64,000 bases of DNA from Streptomyces sp. NBC_01224 (GTDB lineage: Bacteria; Actinomycetota; Actinomycetes; Streptomycetales; Streptomycetaceae): NCBI RefSeq assembly GCF_036002945.1, contig NZ_CP108529.1, forward strand, positions 682,001 to 746,000. Reading direction: 5' to 3'. Positions 1-7,992 of the stretch are shown piece after piece. The notes below the pieces were generated by a model that saw only the letters and a program-made list of their open reading frames with translations, made no database searches and was not told where the DNA came from. Position numbers and translations under genes: made by a program. How positions within the stretch are numbered: the first letter of the stretch is position 1; the number at the start of each line of letters is the position of its first letter.

Positions 1-586
1 TGGTGAGGCCCTCGCCGATGAGGTCCAGGATCTGACGTTCCCTGGTTGTGAGCTGTTCCAGTTCCGATGCCTCCGACTCCTCGGCGGGGGTCCGCTGGTG
101 GCCCCGCAACCGTGCCATCACACGAGCGGTCGTCCTGGGATCGAGCATCGAGGTGCCGGACGCGACCGTGCGTACGGCGGCGATCAGATCGGCTCCGTTG
201 ATCTGCTTCAGTACGTAGCCGGCCGCGCCCGCCATGATGGCGTCGAACAGTGCCTCGTCGTCATCGAACGACGTCAGCATCAGACATGCCAGTTCGGGCA
301 TGAGGGCGCGCAGTTCCCGGCATACCTCGATACCGGCGTGGTCACCGCGGGGGTCGTCGCCGAGCCTTACGTCCAGTACAGCGACCTGTGGCCTGCTGGC
401 CGGTACGCGGGCCAGCGCCTCCCGGGCGTTGGACGCCTCGCCGACGACGTCGATGCCGTCTTCGGCCTCCAGCAGATCGCGTACGCCGCGCCGGACGACC
501 TCGTGGTCGTCGAGGATGAAGACGCGTACGGGGGCCGCGGACTGCGGCGGCGGCGTGCTCAGCGGGGACTTCGCGAGGTCATTCAC
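1..586 (-). CDS. DosR/DevR (OsdR)-type NarL-family response regulator, C-terminus cut by window edge
   Basis: Translating the minus strand from GTG at 586 gives a receiver domain starting VRVFILDDHEVVRRGVRDLL, with the phospho-acceptor Asp in AVLDVRLGDD. A TSFDDDEALFDAIMAGAAGYVLK stretch closely resembles the equivalent part of mycobacterial DosR. After a linker it enters a LuxR-type helix-turn-helix (LTTRERQILDLIGEGLT), where the window begins, so roughly the last 15-20 residues and the stop are missing. Family knowledge: DosR/OsdR regulators are phosphorylated by oxygen/NO-sensing histidine kinases and switch on dormancy or hypoxia genes. The neighbours fit this: a globin-reductase fusion is transcribed divergently and palindromic boxes lie in the shared promoter. 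No kinase gene is visible; it may lie off the left edge. The family is clear; the regulon assignment is inferred. Confidence 0.9.
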   Translation of the reverse strand, partial: MNDLAKSPLSTPPPQSAAPVRVFILDDHEVVRRGVRDLLEAEDGIDVVGEASNAREALARVPASRPQVAVLDVRLGDDPRGDHAGIEVCRELRALMPELACLMLTSFDDDEALFDAIMAGAAGYVLKQINGADLIAAVRTVASGTSMLDPRTTARVMARLRGHQRTPAEESEASELEQLTTRERQILDLIGEGLT

Positions 587-688
587 ACCATGCTCGATCG
601 GTTCGGGGAAGGGGGATCTCGGACCAGTATGTGCGTCGGTCCGCAGGCCGGTTCGCCGGGGTGTCACAGCATGTCGTAGAGGCTCTGA

Positions 689-708
689 ACAGGGCCGAAA
701 GGCCCTGT
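689..708. promoter_or_regulatory. DosR/OsdR-box-like palindrome between regulator and flavohaemoprotein genes
   Basis: Two perfect 8-base arms (ACAGGGCC and GGCCCTGT) flank GAAA. The core GGGCC-GAAA-GGCCC has the layout of the DosR box (GGGAC-T-WW-A-GTCCC). It lies 102 bases upstream of the response-regulator GTG and 122 bases upstream of the flavohaemoprotein ATG, so it could serve both. The same core recurs twice at 3431-3459. Binding is inferred, not shown. Confidence 0.65.
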
Positions 709-830
709 GGCCAGGGCCGGTCGGCAGGCTGGACGCGGTGCCATACTGACGCCGCCGAGATCGTCCGGGCGCTACGGACGTCTCTCCGTCCCGGCCACCC
801 CACCGTGCTGTCCCAAGGAGTCACCGGTCC

Positions 831-2156
831 ATGAACACCCCGAGCGAGGACTACCACGCACTGCTCGCGCGGCATGACGCGATGCGGCTGCGACGACGCA
901 TCCTGTCCCCGGCCGGAGCTGGCGCCGAACCGTGGTGCGCCGAGGCACCGCAGCCGTACGACGGAACGTCCGACCAGCAGCTGATCAGCGAATTCCTGCC
1001 GCTGGTGAGCCCGCTGGAGGAGCTGATCGCCGAGCTGTACCGGGTCCTGTTCGAGCGGCATCCGTATCTGCGGTCGTTGTTCCCCGAGTCGATGGCGTTC
1101 CAGCAGGCCCATCTCGTCGGGATCTTCCGCTATCTGATCGGCAATCTGCACCGTACGGACGAAATGATCGCCATCTTCGCGCAGTTGGGCCGCGACCATC
1201 GCAAGCTCGGTGTGCGCCCCGCGCACTTCGAGGCGTTCGAGGCAGCGCTGATCGAGACGCTGCGCATGCGTGCGGGCGCCCGGTGGACCGGTGCCCTGGA
1301 GGATGCCTGGCTGCGGATGCTGCGGCTCGCCGTTTCGGCGATGGTCAGGGGCGCGGACGAGGCGATCGCCGAACCGCCGAGCTGGGAGGCGACGGTGGCC
1401 TCGCACGAGTTCCGTACGCCGGATCTCGCGGTGCTGAGGGTGCGCCCCCATCAGCCCTACCCCTTCAGAGCCGGGCAGTTCGCGTCCTTGGAGTCGCCGC
1501 TGCTGGAGCAGGCATGGCGTCCTTACTATCTGGCCCGCGCGCCGCATCCGGACGGGGAGTTGGAGTTCCATGTACGGGCCCGGGGTGCCGACGGGGTGAG
1601 TGATGCGCTGGTGCACGGCACGCAAAAGGGCAACACCGTCCGCCTCAGCGCACCGCGCGGCTCGCTTGCCCTGCCCGATCACACCCCGTCCGCCGACGTG
1701 GTGTTGATCGCCTCCGGTACCGGATGGGCCGCGATGAAGGCGCTGCTCCAGCAGATCGACGCCGAACGGTTCCGTGCGCACCGGGTGCGTCTGCTGCTGG
1801 ACGGAGGGGTGGGTGAGGGCGTGTACGACTCGGCGTTCCTGGAAGCGTTCCGGCGCGGACGCCCCTGGCTGACCGTCCTCACGGCCGGTCAGGCCGATCC
1901 GGCCGGTTCCTCCGCAGATCCCGGTCTGCGGGCCATAGCCGGAGTACTGGCGCAGCGTCCCGGGGCCGTCGCCCGGCAACACGTCTATCTGGCCCTGGCA
2001 CCCGAGGCGTCCACGACAGACTCGGCGCGGGCCGTCGCCGCCCGGCTGGCCGCCGCCGGAGTCCCGGCCACGCACGTCCATCACGACATCACCGGCATGG
2101 TGCGGGTCACAGAAACGTCTGCCAGTACGACCAGAACCGGATTGCTATCAGCATGA
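831..2156 (+). CDS. Flavohaemoprotein-like globin/oxidoreductase fusion (probable NO detoxification or redox sensing)
   Basis: The 441-residue protein has an N-terminal globin domain (about residues 45-175). The likely proximal haem ligand is His123 in GRDHRKLG. A ferredoxin-NADP-reductase-type module follows (about 185-440), with an FAD-binding segment (RPYYLARAP, replacing the usual RxYS) and a nucleotide-binding IASGTGWAAMKALL. The length exceeds typical Hmp (about 400) because of an N-terminal extension of about 45 residues. AAGGAG sits about 10 bases before the ATG. Family knowledge: flavohaemoglobins convert NO to nitrate using NAD(P)H, in the cytoplasm. Its 3' end overlaps the convergent VKOR gene by 50 bases. 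A DosR-like box upstream suggests induction under hypoxia or NO. The diverged FAD motif leaves open a role other than classical NO dioxygenase. Confidence 0.88.
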   Translation: MNTPSEDYHALLARHDAMRLRRRILSPAGAGAEPWCAEAPQPYDGTSDQQLISEFLPLVSPLEELIAELYRVLFERHPYLRSLFPESMAFQQAHLVGIFRYLIGNLHRTDEMIAIFAQLGRDHRKLGVRPAHFEAFEAALIETLRMRAGARWTGALEDAWLRMLRLAVSAMVRGADEAIAEPPSWEATVASHEFRTPDLAVLRVRPHQPYPFRAGQFASLESPLLEQAWRPYYLARAPHPDGELEFHVRARGADGVSDALVHGTQKGNTVRLSAPRGSLALPDHTPSADVVLIASGTGWAAMKALLQQIDAERFRAHRVRLLLDGGVGEGVYDSAFLEAFRRGRPWLTVLTAGQADPAGSSADPGLRAIAGVLAQRPGAVARQHVYLALAPEASTTDSARAVAARLAAAGVPATHVHHDITGMVRVTETSASTTRTGLLSA

Positions 2157-2811
2157 CGATGGCCAGGCACCAAGTCACCGGCACCGCAAGGGGGAACTCC
2201 AGTACCGCCGCGACGAGGACGCGTGGGGCGGGCAGGACGCCATGGCGCAGATTGTGCACGGTGGTGTGCCAGAACACGAAGATCGTGGCCACCCACACGA
2301 GTACGCACCACAGGCAGAGCGCGCCGATGTCGTACAGCGCCTGCGTCATCAGCCACATGCAGAAGCCGACGCCGAACAGGGTGCCCAGGTTCAGCCCCAG
2401 CCAGTACCACCGTCGGTAGCGCGCGCCTGCGAGCAGGCCCGCGCCGGTCCCCATCACCACCCCGAAGGCGATCAGTCCGATGAGCGGATTGGGGAAGCCG
2501 AACACCGACGCCTGTTCGCTGCGCATCACATCGGCGCAGGACACCACGGGGCTCAGCGAGCAGGCGGGAACGAACCCTGGGTCGGCGAGCAGTTCGAACT
2601 TGTCGATGGTGATCACGAAAGAGCCGAGCAGCCCGAGGGCGGCGGTGATCAGCAGCAGCCATGCGAATCCCTGGCGCGCCCCGGTCCGCTCCCGTTCGTC
2701 GAGCGTCCCCGAAGCACCGTCGTTCGCCCGGTCCTCCGAGGCGTGAACCTCCCGGTCATCGGCCTCGAAGGCTTCCGCCACCAGCTCGGACTCACGTGCC
2801 GACGCGCTCAT
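2107..2811 (-). CDS. Vitamin K epoxide reductase (VKOR) family membrane protein
   Basis: The protein is 234 residues from ATG 2811. An acidic cytoplasmic tail of about 65 residues precedes four to five hydrophobic segments. Key features are a periplasmic-side pair in SLSPVVSCADVM, the quinone-site CxxC in ALCLWCVLVW, and a final membrane helix before FWSYWQTFL. Family knowledge: bacterial VKORs reoxidise a DsbA-like thioredoxin and pass electrons to menaquinone, supporting disulfide formation outside the membrane. No DsbA partner is fused or adjacent. The start codon overlaps the stop of the upstream SLOG-like gene (ATGA), implying translational coupling, so the preceding ORF in this frame is not the real start. 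It overlaps the flavohaemoprotein 3' end tail to tail. Its place in a DosR-like cluster hints at redox homeostasis under low oxygen. Confidence 0.9.
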   Translation of the reverse strand: MSASARESELVAEAFEADDREVHASEDRANDGASGTLDERERTGARQGFAWLLLITAALGLLGSFVITIDKFELLADPGFVPACSLSPVVSCADVMRSEQASVFGFPNPLIGLIAFGVVMGTGAGLLAGARYRRWYWLGLNLGTLFGVGFCMWLMTQALYDIGALCLWCVLVWVATIFVFWHTTVHNLRHGVLPAPRVLVAAVLEFPLAVPVTWCLAIVMLIAIRFWSYWQTFL

Positions 2812-3287
2812 GACCGCCCCCGCACGGAGCCGTCCGGCCAGACGACCTCCACCCGGATTCCACGCGCCCGGGCAAAGGCAACCAGATGTGCGGTGGCGTC
2901 CCGGCCGTCCGACGGCGAACCGTCCCACACGGCAAGCACGGTCCGGCACGTCTCCACCAGACGTTCATCGGCGCTGACGCAAGCGTTGCGGTCGGCCGGA
3001 TCAAATGCCAGCAGCCGTACGCTCTCGGCCAGGACCAGCAGTTCCCCTGCGGCCCGCCGGTCCCGCTCGGGCAGCACTGCGGGTACCGCGCCCTGGGCCG
3101 GCAGCAGTACCGTCAGCTTCCGTCCGGCCTCCCGGGCGGCGCGCCCGAACACGAGCGGCAGCCCCGCCCCGACCCGTACAAGAGCGGCCACGCCCTCTGC
3201 CAGGCAGTCCAGCCGCGCTCTCAGTTCGGCCTCCACCAGCGCCAGAGTTCTGTTGTTGAGGTCTCTGTGTCCAACGACCGCGATCAC
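2808..3287 (-). CDS. SLOG-like (Rossmannoid nucleotide-binding) protein of unknown function
   Basis: GTG 3287 follows a strong GGAGGGG and gives 159 residues opening VIAVVGHRDLNNRT. The GHRDL signature and later LAVWDGSPSDG with ATAHLVAFARARG resemble SLOG-type nucleotide-binding proteins, which bind ligands such as ADP-ribose-like molecules or nucleotides. No catalytic residues can be assigned with confidence. It is translationally coupled to the VKOR gene by an ATGA overlap. It is divergent from the pyridoxamine-oxidase-fold gene, with twin DosR-like boxes between them. A longer upstream ORF to 3530 in the same frame runs through those boxes and has low-complexity composition, so it is rejected. 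Function unknown; a cytoplasmic sensor partner of the membrane VKOR protein is only a guess. Confidence 0.75.
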   Translation of the reverse strand: MIAVVGHRDLNNRTLALVEAELRARLDCLAEGVAALVRVGAGLPLVFGRAAREAGRKLTVLLPAQGAVPAVLPERDRRAAGELLVLAESVRLLAFDPADRNACVSADERLVETCRTVLAVWDGSPSDGRDATAHLVAFARARGIRVEVVWPDGSVRGRS

Positions 3288-3430
3288 CGTGTTCCCCTCC
3301 TGTGCAGATCCGCACTGCCCGATCCGACCGAACGCTCCACAAGCCACGGCCCGGCCCCCGGAGCCGCCGTTGGGCCGGCCCGCGGCATGCGGTCCACCGC
3401 AGTGAATCCATCGGGGGTCCGACGCCGCTA

Positions 3431-3459
3431 GGGCCGTTCGGCCCTGGGCCGTTCGGCCC
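3431..3459. promoter_or_regulatory. Twin DosR/OsdR-box-like palindromes in direct repeat
   Basis: The perfect palindrome GGGCCGTTCGGCCC occurs at 3431-3444 and again at 3446-3459, a 15-base period that puts both on nearly the same helix face after about one and a half turns. The boxes lie about 70-100 bases upstream of the ATG at 3529 and about 145-170 bases upstream of the divergent GTG at 3287. The half-sites match the box at 689-708. Two adjacent sites are typical of strongly induced DosR promoters. Function is inferred from sequence and context. Confidence 0.68.
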
Positions 3460-3528
3460 TGGCGTGGGGACGGCAGCACGCGATGTACTCGTGCGGCAGT
3501 CGAGCAGATCAGGAGACGAGGCCGCCCC

Positions 3529-4029
3529 ATGAGCCACGCAGATCATCAATCGCCGCGGTCGTCCGTGCCCGCGGCCGCGCCCACGTCGTCGGCCCCGGCT
3601 CACGGCCCGGCGGCCACCGGACCACGCCGCACGGTCGAGTTGACGGGCGCTCAGGCGCTGAGCCTGCTCGGCGGGGCGCCGCTCGGGCGGATCGTATTCA
3701 CCCAGCGCGCGCTGCCCGCGATCCGGCCGGTGAACCATCTGCTGGACCTCGGCCAGATCGTCATCCGGACCCATCAGGACTCGGACCTGTTCGCCCAGGC
3801 CCGGCACCATGGCGGCCAGGGAGTCGTGGTCGCCTACCAGGCTGATGACATCGATCCGCTGACCCATCTGGGCTGGAGCGTCGTCGCGACGGGTTACTGC
3901 CGCCCCGTGACCGATCCCGATGCCCTGAGGCGCTACCAACGACTGATCAGGCCCTGGTCTGACCGGGTGATGGACTGTGCGGTCCGCATCCGTCCGCATC
4001 TGGTCACCGGGATCCGGCTGACGGTCTGA
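3529..4029 (+). CDS. Pyridoxamine 5'-phosphate oxidase-fold protein
   Basis: The 166-residue protein has a disordered Ala/Pro-rich N-terminus (about 35 residues), then a split-barrel flavin-binding fold. It shows the usual GRIVFTQRALPAIRPVNHLLD opening, an IVIRTHQDSDL strand and a GWSVVATGYCRPV segment. Family knowledge: these single-domain proteins bind FMN or F420 and act on small redox substrates; several actinobacterial members belong to dormancy regulons. AGGAG lies 13 bases before the ATG. Twin DosR-like boxes are upstream and a strong terminator follows at 4187-4220. The substrate cannot be assigned. Confidence 0.85.
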   Translation: MSHADHQSPRSSVPAAAPTSSAPAHGPAATGPRRTVELTGAQALSLLGGAPLGRIVFTQRALPAIRPVNHLLDLGQIVIRTHQDSDLFAQARHHGGQGVVVAYQADDIDPLTHLGWSVVATGYCRPVTDPDALRRYQRLIRPWSDRVMDCAVRIRPHLVTGIRLTV

Positions 4030-4186
4030 TGCAGCGTCTTTGTGCTGAAGGACTTCTCCGTAGCTCGCTCCGTGGGCGAAGTGCCCGGGTCGCACCAGGG
4101 CCCACTCGAGTCGCCTTTGGCTGGAAAACACGGCTGAGACCATCGGCCCACCTGGTCCGACCAGCCACTGTTCCCCGGGGCCGGGC

Positions 4187-4220
4187 GCGGACGGTGCCCG
4201 CCGGGGCGGGCACCGTCCGC
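4187..4220. terminator. Bidirectional terminator hairpin
   Basis: Perfect 16-base inverted arms (4187-4202 and 4205-4220, GCGGACGGTGCCCGCC and its complement) are separated by two bases. It separates the convergent pyridoxamine-oxidase-fold and MFS genes. A short TTT follows on the plus strand. Confidence 0.85.
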
Positions 4221-4225
4221 GTTTC

Positions 4226-5818
4226 TCAGTGCTGTGCAGCCGGGGAGGTGCCGCGGAGCCCGGCTGCCGCGAATGCCGCTCCCAGCAGGCAGAGAACGCC
4301 GGTCACGGTCACGGCGGTGTGCACACCGTTCATGAACGCCTGGCCGCTGCCCTCCACGACGGCCGCCCGGAGCTGCTCGGTCATGTTGCCGGATACCGGG
4401 GCGACGCCCATGGCGACCGCGTCACGGGCCTCCCTCAGGCCGCCCGCGACAGACGCCGGGACCCCCGCGTCGGTCAGCTCGTCGACGAGCGTGGAGTCGA
4501 CCCGGCTGCTGATCAACGAGACCAGCACCGACGTGCCCAGCGCGCCGCCGATCTGAAGGGCGGTGGCCTGGAGGCCGCCCGCCACTCCGCCGTCCTTGAC
4601 GGGGGCCTGGCCGACGATGGCGTCGGAGGAGGCCGACAGCACCATGCCGACCCCCAGGCCGAGCGCGATGAACGGCGGCCACATCGTGGCGTAGGACGAG
4701 CCGGTGTCCCAGCTGAGCAGGCCGAAGGTCGCGGCGGCTTGGAGCAGCATGCCCAGCGGCATCGAGAGCCGGGGCCCGAAGCGGCCGGTCAGCGCCGCCC
4801 CCAGCGGGGAGGCCACCAGCGAAGCGAGACTGAGCGGCAGTGTGCGTACGCCGGCCTCGACCGGCGAGAAGCCGCGCACGTTCTGAAGGTAGAGCATCAC
4901 GAAGAAGATCACGCCGAGCATCACGAAGAAGTTGAGGGCGGTGATGATCGTGCCGACGGTCAGCGCCCGGATGCGGAACAGCCGCATCGGCAGCAACGGG
5001 TGCGCGATCCGGTTCTCGTACCAGCCGAAGCCCACCAGGATGAGCACGCCGGCGGCGACGACGCCCAGGGTGCCGGCCGAGGCCCAGCCCCAGGTCTCGC
5101 CCTTGACGACGCCGAAGACCACGCACAGCAGGCCGAGAGCCAGCAGCACGACGCCGGGGACGTCGAAGCGGTGGTGGCCGGTCGAGTTTCTGCTCTGCGG
5201 CAGGACGGCGGCGCTGACCAGGAGCGCGATCACACCGATCGGGGCGTTGAGGTAGAAGACGGACTCCCAGTTGACGTTCTCGATGAGCAGGCCGCCGACG
5301 ATGGGGCCGAGCGCTGTGGAGACGGCGGAGACCATGGCCCAGATACCCACGGCGATGCCGAACTTCCGTGGTGGGAAGACGGCGCGCAGCAGGCCCAGGG
5401 TGTTGGGCATCAGAAGCCCGCCGAAGAAGCCCTGCACCGCCCGGAAGACGATGACACCCTCGATCGAGCCCGACAGGCCGATGGCGACCGAGGCGAGGGT
5501 GAACCCGACGACGCCGACCATGTAGTAGGTGCGCCGTCCGAAGCGGTCGCCGAGCTTGCCGCCCAGGATCAGCGATGCCGCCAGGGCGAGCAGATAGGCG
5601 TTGGTGACCCACTGCAGATCCGCGGTGGACGCTTCGAGGGAGCGGCCGATCTCGGGGTTGGCGATCGCCACGACGGATGCGTCGAGCTGAACCATGAAGA
5701 GGCCGAAGGCGACCGCAAGGAGAGTCAGCCACGGGTTGAAGCGCCTGCCCTGGGGCGGCTCCACTTGCGGTAGGGAGGCAACGGGCAGCGAGGAGTGATC
5801 CACGGTGGTGGATGGCAT
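4226..5818 (-). CDS. MFS drug-efflux transporter, DHA2 (14-TM, EmrB/QacA) family
   Basis: The protein is 530 residues with about 14 hydrophobic segments. Family marks are LDASVVAIANPEIGRSL in the first helix (motif D1 region), a GGKLGDRFGRRTYY loop (motif A), and AVQGFFGGLLMPN in helix 4. These proton-driven exporters remove lipophilic drugs or export antibiotics from the cytoplasm. A MarR regulator gene lies 166 bases upstream on the same strand, the usual pairing for substrate-induced efflux. The gene ends at a strong bidirectional terminator. The substrate cannot be read from sequence. Confidence 0.93.
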   Translation of the reverse strand: MPSTTVDHSSLPVASLPQVEPPQGRRFNPWLTLLAVAFGLFMVQLDASVVAIANPEIGRSLEASTADLQWVTNAYLLALAASLILGGKLGDRFGRRTYYMVGVVGFTLASVAIGLSGSIEGVIVFRAVQGFFGGLLMPNTLGLLRAVFPPRKFGIAVGIWAMVSAVSTALGPIVGGLLIENVNWESVFYLNAPIGVIALLVSAAVLPQSRNSTGHHRFDVPGVVLLALGLLCVVFGVVKGETWGWASAGTLGVVAAGVLILVGFGWYENRIAHPLLPMRLFRIRALTVGTIITALNFFVMLGVIFFVMLYLQNVRGFSPVEAGVRTLPLSLASLVASPLGAALTGRFGPRLSMPLGMLLQAAATFGLLSWDTGSSYATMWPPFIALGLGVGMVLSASSDAIVGQAPVKDGGVAGGLQATALQIGGALGTSVLVSLISSRVDSTLVDELTDAGVPASVAGGLREARDAVAMGVAPVSGNMTEQLRAAVVEGSGQAFMNGVHTAVTVTGVLCLLGAAFAAAGLRGTSPAAQH

Positions 5819-5983
5819 GGAAGTGCCTTGTCTGTCGGAAGCGCTGCGGGAAACAGGGACGAAGCAGAATGCGCCGCGCCGACGGGCGTCGGGGCGGGCT
5901 GCCTCCGCGCAGGGGAAGGCCCCACGGGCACGGAGACGGCAGTGCTCGCGGTCGGTCGGGTCCCTCGGCGGGGACCGCTGGGT

Positions 5984-6463
5984 CTACTCGGCTGCGGGCA
6001 CGGGGTGCAGATGCCGCGTCAGCGACGTCAGCGCGCCCACGACCGAACCGAGTGCGTCCAGCTCACCGTCGGTGAGGGACTGCAGGGCCTGCGCGATGTG
6101 CGCGCCTTCGAGACGCCGGACCTCGGCCAGTTCACGCCGAGCCCTTGAGGTCGGATGCAGATGGGCGATCCGCTTGTCGTCGGTGTCCTGCCGGCGCTCC
6201 AGCAGTCCCTGCTCGGTGAGCTGGGAGACGAGCGCGCTGACGTTGTTCGGCCGCATCAGCAGGGCGTCGGCGGCCTCACGCACGGTGGCGCCCTCCTGCT
6301 GCGAAACGAAACGCAGCAGCGCGAGCTGCCCCTCGGGCGGCTTGGGCCGCCCGAAGTCCTGGGCGACCCGGCGGTCCAGGGCCCGGTTCAGCGCGGGCAG
6401 GCACGCCGCGAGCGCAGAGGCCACACGGTCGAGGTCCTGGACGGACGCGCGGGAAACGGGCAT
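5984..6463 (-). CDS. MarR-family transcriptional regulator
   Basis: The protein is 159 residues with a winged helix-turn-helix: LALLRFVSQQEGATVREAADALLMRPNNVSALVSQLTEQGLLERRQ, then the wing DTDDKRIAHLHPT, flanked by helical dimerisation ends. It sits directly upstream of the DHA2 efflux gene on the same strand and likely represses it, releasing on ligand binding. A near-consensus promoter at 6471-6500 puts the -10 only about 8 bases before the ATG, so the transcript may be leaderless or nearly so. Confidence 0.9.
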   Translation of the reverse strand: MPVSRASVQDLDRVASALAACLPALNRALDRRVAQDFGRPKPPEGQLALLRFVSQQEGATVREAADALLMRPNNVSALVSQLTEQGLLERRQDTDDKRIAHLHPTSRARRELAEVRRLEGAHIAQALQSLTDGELDALGSVVGALTSLTRHLHPVPAAE

Positions 6464-6470
6464 GAGCGAG

Positions 6471-6500
6471 AGAATAGGTCTGATGCCATAGGTATGTCAA
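6471..6500 (-). promoter_or_regulatory. Near-consensus vegetative promoter for the MarR gene
   Basis: On the minus strand TTGACA (6500-6495) and TATTCT (6476-6471) are separated by 18 bases. The MarR ATG begins at 6463, implying a very short 5' leader. The rest of 6501-6751 shows no gene I can support. Confidence 0.6.
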
Positions 6501-6751
6501 AAGATGTTCCTGCGTCGGATCCACCCCGGCAGCCAGTCGGAACCGTCCCGTGGAACGCAGGAGTTCTGCGAGGCTTCTATCGACGACGACCTGGGGGGAA
6601 CGTGACCTGGCTGTTGGTGAAACGGGCCCTCGTCCTGCCCTTCGGCGGGCCGACGGAGCGCCTCGACAGCTCCGCCGGGCCCTGATCACAGGCCAGTGGC
6701 TCGGATGTCGGGCTGCGCTTGACGCCGTGGTCGCGGACGTTCCGACGGGTT

Positions 6752-6967
6752 TCACCAGGCGGGGCCCAGGCGGAGCAGTCGGCCGCGTACCAGGGTGACG
6801 TCGGGGTTGTCCGGCGTCCCCGGTCGCTGAACGAGGTGGCCGGTATCGATGGGCGGATCGTCGGTCTCTTGGACGGCAACCAGCGCATCGGAGGCGAGTT
6901 CGGTGAGGCAGAGGCAGCGGGGCAGAACGGTGAAGCCGGCCCCGGCGGTGACCGCGGCGACGCTCAG
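6752..6967 (-). pseudogene. C-terminal remnant of a LysR-family regulator
   Basis: About 70 codons read like the end of a LysR effector-binding domain: VAAVTAGAGFTVLPRCLCLTEL, then PPIDTGHLVQRPGTPDNPDV. There is no HTH and no start. The frame continues upstream only as antisense of the GlxA-type gene, whose last codons overlap it. It is a 3' fragment of a lost regulator, abutting or recombined against the AraC-type gene. Confidence 0.6.
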
Positions 6968-7923
6968 TGGATTTCTCCGGGAATCCCTCGGAACGTGCGC
7001 CGGTAGGCGAGCGGCGACACACCGATGACTGCGTGCAGGTGCTGGCGGAGCGACGTGCCCGTCGCGAAGCCGACCTGGGCGGCGACATCGTCCACCGGCA
7101 GGTCGGTGGATTCGAGCAGATGCCGTGCGCGGGCGACCCGCTGCTGAATGAGCCATCGCCCCGGACTCGTTCCCACCTCCTCACGGAAGCGGCGGGCAAA
7201 GGTACGCAGACTCATCCGCGCATGGTCGGCGAGCTCGGCCAGGCTCAGGGGCTCGTGAAGGTTCTCCAGCGCCCACTGGCGGGTGGCGGCCGTGCCGTTC
7301 GAGGAGGCGTCGGGCACCGGCTGGTCGATGTACTGCGCCTGCCCGCCGTCCCGCCAGGGCGGTACGACACAGATACGAGCGACCCGGTTGGCCACTTCGC
7401 TGCCGTGGTCCTTGCGTACGACGTGCAGGCAGACGTCGACACCGGACGCGGCACCCGCGGATGTCAGCACATCGCCGTCGTCGATGAACAGCACATCCGG
7501 ATCGAGCGCGATGTGCGGAAACCACTCCCGGAAGACGCCGGCAAGCGCCCAGTGCGTAGTGGCAGGACGTCCGTCGAGCAGACCGGCTGCAGCGAGGACG
7601 AAGGCGCCCGTGCAGATGGACACGATGCGCGTGCCCGGTGCCACGCACGCGAGAGCCTCCGTGACGGCCGCAGGCGCCTCCCGCGCGATGAGCGAGGTGG
7701 CGAACGGTGGGATGACCACGGTGTCGGCCATGCGCAGAGCGTCCGGGCCGTGCTCGACAGTGATGGAGAAATCGGAGTTGGTATGCACCGGACGACCGTC
7801 GACGGTGCAGGTCACGACCTCGTACAAGCCCTCCGCGGCCCCGAAGACCCGGCTCGGAATGCCCAGCTCGAACGGGTACACCCCATCCAGGGCCAGAACG
7901 GCTACACGGTGAACGCTTCCCAT
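6964..7923 (-). CDS. GlxA-type transcriptional regulator (DJ-1/PfpI-like domain plus AraC HTH)
   Basis: The protein is 319 residues from ATG 7923. An N-terminal amidotransferase-like (DJ-1/PfpI) domain occupies about residues 5-180, with the nucleophile-elbow-like IVSICTGAFVLAAAGLLDG and the TTHWAL loop. A C-terminal AraC double helix-turn-helix (about 215-315) follows: LADHARMSLRTFARRFREEVG and VAAQVGFATGTSLRQHLHAV. Members usually activate neighbouring catabolic or detoxification genes. It is divergent from the oxidoreductase at 7993 with only 69 bases between, which contain an inverted repeat, so that gene is the probable target. Confidence 0.92.
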   Translation of the reverse strand: MGSVHRVAVLALDGVYPFELGIPSRVFGAAEGLYEVVTCTVDGRPVHTNSDFSITVEHGPDALRMADTVVIPPFATSLIAREAPAAVTEALACVAPGTRIVSICTGAFVLAAAGLLDGRPATTHWALAGVFREWFPHIALDPDVLFIDDGDVLTSAGAASGVDVCLHVVRKDHGSEVANRVARICVVPPWRDGGQAQYIDQPVPDASSNGTAATRQWALENLHEPLSLAELADHARMSLRTFARRFREEVGTSPGRWLIQQRVARARHLLESTDLPVDDVAAQVGFATGTSLRQHLHAVIGVSPLAYRRTFRGIPGEIH

Positions 7924-7942
7924 GGCAGGATCCTGTCGAAAG

Positions 7943-7958
7943 ATGGCAATCATGCCAT
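7943..7958. promoter_or_regulatory. Inverted repeat, candidate GlxA-type regulator operator
   Basis: ATGGCA-ATCA-TGCCAT is a perfect 6-base inverted repeat in the 69-base divergent intergenic region. It is suited to a dimeric regulator controlling both genes. Inferred from position and symmetry only. Confidence 0.45.
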
Positions 7959-7992
7959 GGTACGGAACGGCGGGGCCCGCGACGCTGGACGC

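Noticed and set aside
2811..3530. Longer N-termini for the VKOR and SLOG-like genes
   Set aside because: The extensions overlap each other's coding sequence or the regulatory palindromes and lack family similarity; strong ribosome sites or ATGA overlap mark the shorter starts.
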